This document shows, piece by piece, positions 13,163 to 23,900 of a DNA stretch of 64,000 nucleotides (its first letter is position 1; each line of letters opens with the position of its first letter). The position numbers and the translations under genes were made by a program. Under the pieces are notes generated by a model, which did no database searches, was not told the origin of the DNA, and worked only from the letters and a program-made list of their open reading frames with translations. This DNA comes from Sipunculus nudus (Eukaryota; Annelida; Sipuncula; Golfingiida; Sipunculidae): contig CM049310.1 of the NCBI GenBank assembly GCA_026874595.1, positions 50,717,058-50,781,057 on the forward strand, read 5' to 3'.

Positions 13163-16100
13163 CTGAAAAGAGACACCAAAAGGCAGTTCATAAACCAATA
13201 TTCACGATCGCTACAAATAATCATTTATGTAAATGATAAAAGTGGCCGTTTTTTGGATTTTTTTGTCGGGTATCGTTTCATTGCAGAAGCTACAAAGATA
13301 AGGCTGCAAAACAGATAAGACAAATATAAAGCAAATGTAAACGTGAACCCAGGCCTCTCATTAGATATAAAATATAAATCCACACAATGGGATTACCGTT
13401 CATGTCTCTGGACAATAAAATATTGCGATCATGTAATGAAACTCTATGTGGTTATTTTCTACCATTATAAGTATTATCAGTTTTGCCTTTACTGCCAGTC
13501 ATCTCAGTAACAGTAGTACATGTATTTTAAACGTATATTTTATGCGACGTTTGCTATTTTAAAAGATATAACCGGAATTTAATTTATACGAAAATCATGT
13601 TTTATAGGTATAAAGGTTATACCATTTTAGATTCTGATATAAGTGCGACTGATGTTAGGAATGCAAACCGTTTACTACAAATACCTATCTTAGGCTGAAC
13701 TACGGTGCATGTTTAAAGGAACGTAAAAGTAATGCTTCAGATCAAAAGAATCTCTGCTGGGGTCAATAAAACAAAGAAATCTTAAAGTATATGGTTAACC
13801 ACGACCCAAGTACCTTATATGTATAGTGTATCAAAGGACAGGTGCTTAAATATCATTACGTTTCACCTAAATACACAAAGTGATCCGACCCGATGTGTTT
13901 TATTGAATTCCTGGTGACTAAGCTGAGACTGAAAAGTAATTCTATGGACTCTCGGTACAAAATTTGTTTTTTTTTATTCTCTTTTTGTTATTGGTCGAGA
14001 CACAATAAGTGAAACTGTGCCAGCTTGCTTAGAAATTACAAAAATGGGCTTCAAGTTATTTAAATTAGTCCGTTTTAAATACTTGCTATCGTACATATTA
14101 GCAACATCACAAAGTATCTGGTCTTCATTTACAAATGAAAAATAGGAGCGACGGATCAATAGAATAATAATTCGACACAACTGAATCTAAGTCACGATAC
14201 AAATATGAATAAATGGTACCTGTTCAAGAGCTATCTCCTCTTCTCTTGGTGTTCCCATTTTTCTCCGCAATGTGGCTCTTGTAGAGTTTCTAAACTCTTT
14301 TCTAGAGAACACATTCACAACTGCAAATTCTAATAGTGATGTGAAGACAAACACCAAACAAACGGACATCCACACGTCTATGGCTTTGATATAGGACACC
14401 CTGGGTAGCTGAGACCTGGCGCCCGTGCTCTGGGTAGTCATCGTTAGTACCGTTAATAACCCAATAGTAACACGGGCGGGAATGGCGTCTATGCTGATCC
14501 AAAAAGCCACCCAGGACAATATCACAATCAGAACACTTGGAACGTACATTTGGATCATATAAAATCCAATGTCTCTTTTTAGGGTGAAGTCAACTTGTAA
14601 ACATGGATAGGCACCTGGATAAAAATCACCAATCATTAATTAGTTAAAATGACTATTCAACGTTCTTATGAGACATAATAGTATAGAAATCATGCACTTA
14701 TAAAGCACTGTAAATCTTGCAGCTGGAAAGAAAATTAGTACACAGTAAAAGGCATGGTGAAAACATGATTCGACGAAAAATAACATAAACATCTTGGTCA
14801 AGGTTGTAGGTATACCCACAGGGTTCTAAAATTTATGAAAAGTAAATAAGAACTGTTTGCTGTCTAAAGTGTAGAGGTATTGAAACCTCAAACATCTATA
14901 AATACCAGAAAATCTACTGATCTTTGATTGAGCCAAGAACATTTTCTTTATGATTTATCACCGTTTCTCGTTTGTTTGGTGATAATCAAGTTTATACCAA
15001 ATAAACCCACTATATAGAATCAAAAGCTCCATAGTTACAAACCCTTTCAAAGGACAAGATCAAGACAAACTGTCAACAAATGTGGCCAATGTCAGCAGTA
15101 AGGGTTGCCCTCTTGTTCTTTTGATCGTCCTACTGACGTACCAAAGTCCTTTTTACTCCTGCCAGCTGTTTGCCTTCTGAAGTCAAATTGCGATCTGAGT
15201 GAAATCCTGATGCAGTGCCCCCATAAAAACATGCGGCAACCGGTATTTTTAAACACCGGGTATCAATGTTAAATTTATTGAGAGTTGCCTAAATCATGCA
15301 GGCTTCTAGCTATATGTTTCAGCACCCCAGGGGTTGGCCGGTTATAGCCCCGGCTAAAGCCTTTCTTATGTTAGTTGTGGGTAATGGCCCTGCAGCCCAC
15401 TTTGCTAAATTGTCCCTGAGGAAGATCTGAGGGCTCTATTCCGGTGCTTATACTATTTCTAGTTTTGTAAGCTTATATCTAATGCATGGGTCTAGTTTGA
15501 ACATTGAAAAGTAATCGTCGTGTTGGCATTTTAAATATGAAGCATTAAGTGCTACATAGAAAAGAATGTCTAAGGACCGTTTGTCAAAGTAGTGTCGTTT
15601 ACATGATGGCAACTTTGAAGTCTCAATGTCTGCTTGCACAATATACAAAATGATGATATGATCGTAATATAACACAATATCTAGCATAGATAAACTTTCT
15701 TCGAAGAACACGAAGGAAATCAATTAATATTTACGAATTATTCTCTAATATCATGTTAATACTTTAACATCTGAAACAGTTAAGCAACATATAAACAGCG
15801 CATCAGCAGGGTTATAAGGATAGAGAAAGATACAATAAACAAATAATAAAAACATGCAAATTAACAAATAAATGGCGTTTCACGGATTTCAAATTGAAAT
15901 CAAGCGGTTTCCGTGCAATTCATTAGAATTTTACAACAATCAGATTAAAATCTAGACTAAAATTAGAAGTGCAAATATGACTATGACAGTAGTGGCGAGA
16001 AACTTAACTCAGCCGCAATGACGTAATAGTTCTTTTGTCAAAGATGACGACAGAAAGTTAAGATAAGATGAAATTTATTTGCCTTCAGTTCCAGGAATAT

Positions 16101-19100
16101 GTTGATGACTTGCCATTCATTACATAAAAATCAATACATAAAAATAACACAGAACGTTTTTGACTGTGCTTGTAAAAATAAGCTGCAGATAAAACACATT
16201 ATTCAAAACATCAGATATCTAGAGGGTTGTGAGTTCAGAAGTTTAATACTGTATGGCACTTGAGATTTTTTTCAAGCGAGTAGTTCTTCAGAATGTTACT
16301 TCTAAGAGTTTATCTGTAGGTAAGAAACTGATTTATGAATGTAAGGGATGGAGTGTATCGTTCATGTTCTTTGATACGAAAGCAATTGATTTGGTTTCAC
16401 AGATTTCCTGGTGTGGCAAGTGAAGTACTAGTTATTCTTCAACTTCTCTTCTTGGTATTATTTACCTGTTTTCTTTAACTTATTAGATATATTTGTAAAA
16501 AAACACTACAGGGCATAAGTTAGGATACAGGGAATTACTGAATTATAAAATATGGTAATAATTGTTTTGTCAATATTATGCTTTCTTAGATAAAACAGGT
16601 AATGTAATCTCTTGTTTGCTTTCTTAGACTGATTCAACACATGTTCTTTCCAATTCAGATTCTGTCAGTTGTACATCCCAAGTATTTATGATTTTCTTCA
16701 AAATCTACATCTTCGTATCTGATAGCAGCTGGTAGTGTTGAAGGTAGTGTTCCTCACACCAACCAGTAACATATTGAATGTTTTTTCTGTAGAGTGATTT
16801 ATCATTCTTGTGTATCAGGCCTAGAATGACTGTGTCATCTGCATATCTGATAATTTTACAAAAAAACCATGACGTCATTTCGCCAGCCGCGTTTCTCGCG
16901 TACTGCCCAGTCAATAAACGTGCCAATCTTGGCGGCTCAGACCCACCTGTTGTATAGTTTTGGGAGCAGTCGGTCAGCGTGAAATTAACTAACCTATACT
17001 GGGGAATTTCAATTGTTGTGTCAAATTGGACAGGGTCCGGTAACCACTTGTACACTATGTTCTCCATAGTGTAACCAACTGAAATAAAACACAAGCCACA
17101 TGTAGTCCATATGAGGCGTTCCAACTTAATCTCTGCAGATAGAATGCTGAGTCGAATGGCTCCTCTTTTAAGACAAAAGGGTCAAAAATTAGATCCCTAA
17201 ACTAGTCGAAATTATATCATTTATGAAATGGGACATTATTTTATGAATAAAATAATAAAAATATTTTATAAAAACAAAGCCGAGAGCGTGTTTTTTTTCT
17301 AAAGAAAACACATAAAATATGCAAATAGGCAAATTACCCGGTAAGAGTTTAACAGTTCAACGCGTGAATTTCTATGAAAACTAAGCCGAGTGCGTGTTTT
17401 TCATATTTTTGTATTTTTTTTCTTTTTCTGAAGAACACACATAAATATGCAAACAAGCAAATTCCCCTGTAAGGGTTTAACAGTTAAACATGAGAATTTC
17501 TTAGGTGTTGAGGAGCGGATCCCCCCTTTTCAGCAGCCGCAACCTTTTTAAAGGGTTTCAGACCAATTTTTCCACCCTGGGCCCCACTTCCGGACCTGGG
17601 GACCTTTTTTTAGGTTTTGTCATTAGTCCTCCTAGGTTGGACGTTTTTCTTAGGTGTGCACATCAGTGAAGAATCTTTGTCCACTATGACTTTGTGAGGA
17701 GCCAGCCGACCCAGAGAAGAGAGTCATCGAGAGAAGCCATGAAGCCATGAAGCCATGATTCCTAGTTAGTTGGTGTTACTTCACAACCTCGGGCATGCAC
17801 AGTTAGTGTTAGCCTTCGCTTACCTGTGGTATAATTTTGAGAACAATCGGAGAAGTTGAAGTTAACTAACTTAAACTGTGGTATTTCTATCTCTGGACTA
17901 ATCTCTATGGGATTTTTCGGAAGCCACCTGTATACTAGATCATCCATGGTATAACCGACTGCAAAACAACATTATATAAATCAATATATATCAGATATTG
18001 TAAAATGAGTTCAGCCTTTCTGTTATTATCTTATGTGAACACTCCCAGGTTCGGAAGTTGCTATTGTGCTGCGACTTTCAACAGATTACCACTGAAGTTA
18101 GTATACTGTAAACATGTTCCCCTGAATTGCCACGAAAGTCACATGTACATATGGCTACTCCATCAGTTAAGTAATCTTTTATCCAAGAACCTAACTGATG
18201 GCATGTAATGGCACTTAAACACAGAATGCAGTGTCAGCTGTACTGTAAACCCTAAATTGGTATTGCAATTTTTAAAAATTACAGGAATACCATAATGGTC
18301 TTCTTTGATACCACTTACATTAATTGGTACAAAATTCGAACATGTGGCGAGCGCATCTTTTTTCATACATAGAACACTGCACCTACATGGAGGAGTGGGT
18401 GTTGACACTTGCATCCTAAAGAGTTCGAGACTTACTGCCGGGCGACACACGGAGAAACAGACCGTAAAATCATTCCTATAGAAACAGACGTATAAACTGT
18501 CAGCTGACTCAAAGTGGTTCTCCGAAGTGTATCCAGTCATTTGTTATTGTATCGTTCTGCCAACATGCTGCTTCCAGATTGTTTGTATTCTTTTTATGGT
18601 TGTGGTTTTCTTGTGGTGCTGTATGACCACATTACATCAATGAGAAAATTCAAGTTTGAGTCTGATAAATTTGACCCCTGAAAGACACCTTCCTCGATAT
18701 AGTACCATTGTCACCGGAAAGGGAAAGTAAAGTATGTTTCAATACATAATTTTGATATTTTACACCAGTGGAAAGAGCGATCCGCTAACTCCTGCTTATT
18801 AATAAAGTATCCTACATTTATCCTGACAAGGTTCATATCAATCGGCAATGTTGATAAGAAAACCACTGCAAGGATAACAGAGTCAGAGGTATACGTACAT
18901 ATAAGGCCAAAAAAGATATGGTTCTCAGGCACTTTTTTTACTGAGAAATCAGTGCGGGCGGGCCATTTTTTTATTACCTTTAATTGTCCGTTTCGATAAA
19001 AATGTGATATGATCACGGAAAAGCATGATAATAACATTTTTTTTTCTTTATAGGTAAAAGCACTTCATAACAAAGGAAAACTTCTCTAAATTGTACCATT

Positions 19101-20862
19101 TTATCTTCTTGAAAGATGAAAATCAAAATAATAATTTTTTTATGCGGGGGGGGGGGGGGGTTAAAATTGACGCGGGCGGTGCCTGAGAACCATACCTTCT
19201 ATTTTATTTTCTTTTGCCTTAGCAGATTTGAGTATAATGGGAATTATAATACATGGTAATACTTACAACTTTCAAACATCATTGGGCAGAACTGGGTATC
19301 TAATGGGTACTTGTGCAGCTTCATCGGACATGATAGGGTTGCGGTAAGTCTGAAAACAAGGACATGACAAGGTAGCGGCAAGTCGAAACGAAGAACATGA
19401 CAGGGAGGCGATAAGTCTGAAAACAAAGGCATGACAGGGAAGCGGCAAGTCTAAAAAACAAAGACATGACAGGGAAGCGGTTAGTCTGAAAACAAAGACA
19501 TGACAGGGTAGCGGTAAGCCTAAAACAAATCATATTTTTATTAAAGTGAGTTTTTGTACCCAATCTCTGTTTTTCATATAACATCATGATGCTGTACTGT
19601 ATAGTTCCAATTAAAGTTAGTTATGTTCAGTTATTTCGACTTCATATCCAGTACAAACTGGATTAAGTAAAACCAACTGTGACAGATCTGAGTCACTTCC
19701 GTAGGTTACGCCTAATCGGTTCATTAGATGACTGAAATTAAACTTCGGTGATATAGGATTTTATCATTTTTTTCGCACGTTTAAATGCCCTTTGTCCATG
19801 GCGACATGTGGACACACTTTTAGAAAGTTTGTTCAGTAATTTCCTTGTGTATAGAGTTTAAAATTGCCAGAATATATATTTATTCAAGCACATGAAGTAT
19901 AGCATATTGCTTGAAGTCCATTTTATATAAAAATGATTTCAAAGATGAACAGCGCAATCAAATACTTAAAAACTATCACTGATATATCAGATGCTTATAA
20001 AAAGCCACCCTTTACACACTTTTCCAAGCTGTACTGGTAAAGATCGATGCACTCACTTTGTAACGTACCACACCCTCCCGTCTCTGTGTAGGTTAAGCAG
20101 TCTGTTCGGCGTGGTGACCTTATGGAAGGCTGCCCTCTTTTCATTTCGGAAGAATACATCAGGCGTCCAGATTTGGTCCCACGTCCCATCAGCAAGTTTT
20201 ATTTTTTCTCTCGTATCATAGGGTCGAAGGAATCTTTTAAACGCCAGACGTGGGTCTGTCCACTGCTCACGCAGATAGATGTTGAGCGAGTAGTCCTATT
20301 TACAGAAAAGTTACATATACCTTATTAAAGCTGAACTCTTTCCCCAAAACCTTTATTATAATGTAAGTCAGCTGATCATTGATGGTTTAATGATGTCTTG
20401 TCATAGAAAAATTACCATATACAACATGGAGGTCGTGTATTCAACTTCTATGTTACAGAAAAAGATATATTTTAGAATTGAATACAGAAACCATATTATT
20501 CACATACAAAATAAAGAAAGAGGCATATTTTTACAAATTATCAACGTAACTGTCATCGCCAATGACACAAAACCTATGACGGTAAGACTACGTAAACTAC
20601 ATAAAATGTCACAAAAATCCGTCTACGTAAAGACTTCTGCCCATGTTTTGCTAATTTGGCCTTCCTGTAACGGAAGGTTTTATTATAGTTTTCGTAATGT
20701 CGATTCCCGATGAATAGGGTTTCTTTGATACGATCTCCTTCTGGAAGAATACATCAGTGATTAAGGGTCTCCAATTATAACTGAAACTTTATTTATGCTC
20801 TTTAAATTAAATATTAAGACTGCGGTAAATATCAAGATTTCAATGAAATCCGAAGGACCAGA

Positions 20863-20914
<52 letters not shown>

Positions 20915-23900
20915 TGCAAGAGCAATGGGAAACGAGATACATGGAGTATTTACATGCAGGTTTTAAATATACAATATAATAATACAATTCAATTCTCGAG
21001 GAAAGTATAGGCAGCTATGCCTTTAATTAATAAATGTCCACTTTGTAATATATTATTAAATGTACATAACCTTACTTTAACAAAAAAGTGATAATTTTTA
21101 TACTAATATTTAAAAAAAGTTTTTTTCACTACACATTGCACATTATGTTAAATTAATTAAACTAATTTTAATTAAATGCTTACCATCGTCTGTTCGCTGA
21201 TCGCATAAAAACTGTTGATGTAGATGCCTAGCTCTACCACGGTCGGCCCTCCTGGCAAAAAGACAGTCTTCCTAATAGAAACCCTCAAGTATGTTGGAAG
21301 CACAAACATGTGGTGAAAGTTAAAAAATAATGACGGAGCCAGATCATAGAAGTAGAGAGGTTTAGATATCTGGGAAATAGCCTGGACCTTGCAGGAAATC
21401 ATTTGACTGGATCAAGCCTGCCAGACCACCTGTCTTATTGACCACTGAGAAATGTCAATCATCCGCAAGGAAACAACCAATCAAATTAATCAAACGATCT
21501 CACCCCGCTGTGGTTCCAGCAGAAATAAAATCCCCGATGTACTGTGGTCTTTTCTTCAAGTTTGTTTTGTACATCTTAAGCACACAGCCAAGAATAAATT
21601 GAACTATGGCCTGTTCTATCAAAATCAAAATCTTCAAAGAAAACATATTCCTCAGTAATGGTAGTTGACAAAGCACGTAGCAACGAGTGGGGGAAGTTCA
21701 ACCTTGGTCCCCCTTATGTACGTGCCTCAGGTAGCACTGGTGGAGACTTTTGACCCCTCGCTTTTCATGTTTGGCGCTCTACCACACTTATATTTTACAA
21801 ATTTATAATAGATTTACAGATCTAGATCCGTCATTTTACCATTTAATCTTTTAAAAAATTAATAGAAAATTTAAACTTTTAAACTTTTTTTGTGTTTTGT
21901 GTGTGCCGTATTTCCCTAATTAGCGCCCCTGTCTTAACAACGTCCCACCACCTCTAACCCGTTGTTTTCTTCTTCTCTTCATGTTCAAAATGAATGTATA
22001 GTAGCTGTTTCTGTTTTTCTACTTTCCTGTGACCTTTCGTGATAAAATTCCACGTTCCTTAAAGAAAAGAAAAGGTTCACACCCTAAACAACCGGGGCGC
22101 TGATTTGGTGAAATACGGTAAATCAAACCAAGTGACCAATCAAAATCATCATACTTTATTCGACAATATATAGCAATTTATAAACCTATAATCATTAAAT
22201 TGAAAATATGATGACATAAAAGATATACGATAAAATATAACGCAATGCTATATAATATCAAACAACTGAAATGAGAGCAGAAAACTGGGTTAGTGATTAG
22301 ATGAGAAACATAGTTACATAGAGGACAAAGAATATTAAAAAACCAAGAGGTGAAAAAAGGTGCGTGCCTGTGCTACTACTAATGAATCAGAACAGAACTC
22401 TAAAACAAAAAGAACAAACGTTGAATAATTAAGTATGACCAAACGGTGATGAGTGTTGCTTCACCTAGCAGCAATATTAACAAGTCACTGAACGTATGAT
22501 TTTAATAGACCTATGTCATTTTCTACTTTTGCAACTACACATGCGACATTTACTATTACATAAGGTGTTCTTTAAACTGGAAGGAAACAAAAATAAAATA
22601 TATGGTGCACACGGCTAACTGCCCTTGTTCAATCCCCTAAAATAAGCAAAAACAAAATGCTGCTAAGGCTTACAAAACACGCATTGGTTTTTGTCCCCAC
22701 TTCCTCTGATTAAGGTACAAAAAATACTCGAATGGTTATGTATAACCAAGTTTTTTGCACACTTATCACCAAGAACGAGAAGCAATGTGTGTATCCATTG
22801 TGTTATTTTCTCTACCAGGATGAATAAAATCCTTGGGGATTATTCTCGACATCTACTATAAAACAGCGCAGATGATGGAGTTAGCAAGCGAGACACTCGG
22901 AAAAAAAAACCTAAACGGACAATGCACCCTACTAAAATGTACAAGATGCTTCAATTATGAAACAAGAAAGACTTGATTAGTTACAGGAACCAATTTAGAG
23001 GGAGCGTACCCCAACCCACACGCACATCTTTTAAATAAAAAAAAAACATAAGAATCTTGGAACTTGAAAATTACACGTTTAATACTGAAAGGAGCACCGA
23101 AACTACCACAAGACCGCGTCACTTCAGTCTGAAATTTTAAGATGTTTCTGTTCCGTGGGAGGGAGTGCCCCCTCCAATATCCTCCCTATCTGCTTTGATA
23201 TTTGAGCACCCCGACCCCCCCCCCCCCACCCCTCAAATAATTGATCCGCGCCTGATATATATAGATACTAGAGATAGTTGTTATGCCTGACGTTTTGTTT
23301 ATATAATTAGACTGCTTGGTGTGTAGAACAAACAAAGACGAATCTATGTGGTGTTCGCTCACATATAAGAGTAGGTCCTTACACAGAAGATAATTTTTGG
23401 TACACATTCAGCATAGGAATATTGTTTAATGTACCGTTTACCGAGACACAAACGCGACACAGAAAATTTTACAAACAAAGCACAATGAATAAAATCCCAG
23501 GTCAAAAGTAAAGAGCAAATAATTGATTAAAAAATTTATGATTACAAGAAATGAATTAACTCTGAGACTTACATCAGCAAGCATTTATATATATTGCACA
23601 AATAATATACTGTTTATCCAAGAAACCGAAAATCATTAAAATAAATCTGAAAAAAAAAATACAGCCAGATGGCAATCTAAGGAAATACAGCGCATGTCCA
23701 AACAAAATGTTAGCTCTGCTTAAACATCATGCTGCGTCACCCAATGCGCAGGCGCGTAAGTAGACTATAGTTAGCCACGGAACCATAATCTTACCGTCTG
23801 GAGGTGGTTCCCTTAGCCTGCCTACTGCCTTTATCACCTCGTCCTGTATTTCGGAGGATCTGTAGGAAAGCAACCATCACATTTTGTTCATACCTGATTT

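Larger units (their letters stand above)
17079..17823 (-). other. Intron between alternative exons A and B
   Basis: A 745-nt spacer between the two mutually exclusive candidates. It contains a copy of the dispersed GGACC-rich repeat (17,511-17,650) and two near-identical short stretches around 17,280-17,360 and 17,385-17,490 (shared AAGCCGAG.GCGTGTTTTT, ATATGCAAA.A.GCAAATT and GGGTTTAACAGTT), a roughly 110-nt local duplication. No further exon copy was seen here. Confidence 0.6.

Noticed and set aside
18163-18540. 125-codon minus frame beginning [10 protein letters not shown] in the intron upstream of exon A, as a third loop F exon
   Set aside because: Only the first few residues resemble GYTMEN. 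There is no acceptor before it, no IP..LVNF core and no CSQNYTTG end.
20390-20713. 107-codon plus frame inside the receptor intron
   Set aside because: It is antisense to the gene, AT-driven and has no motif or start/splice context.
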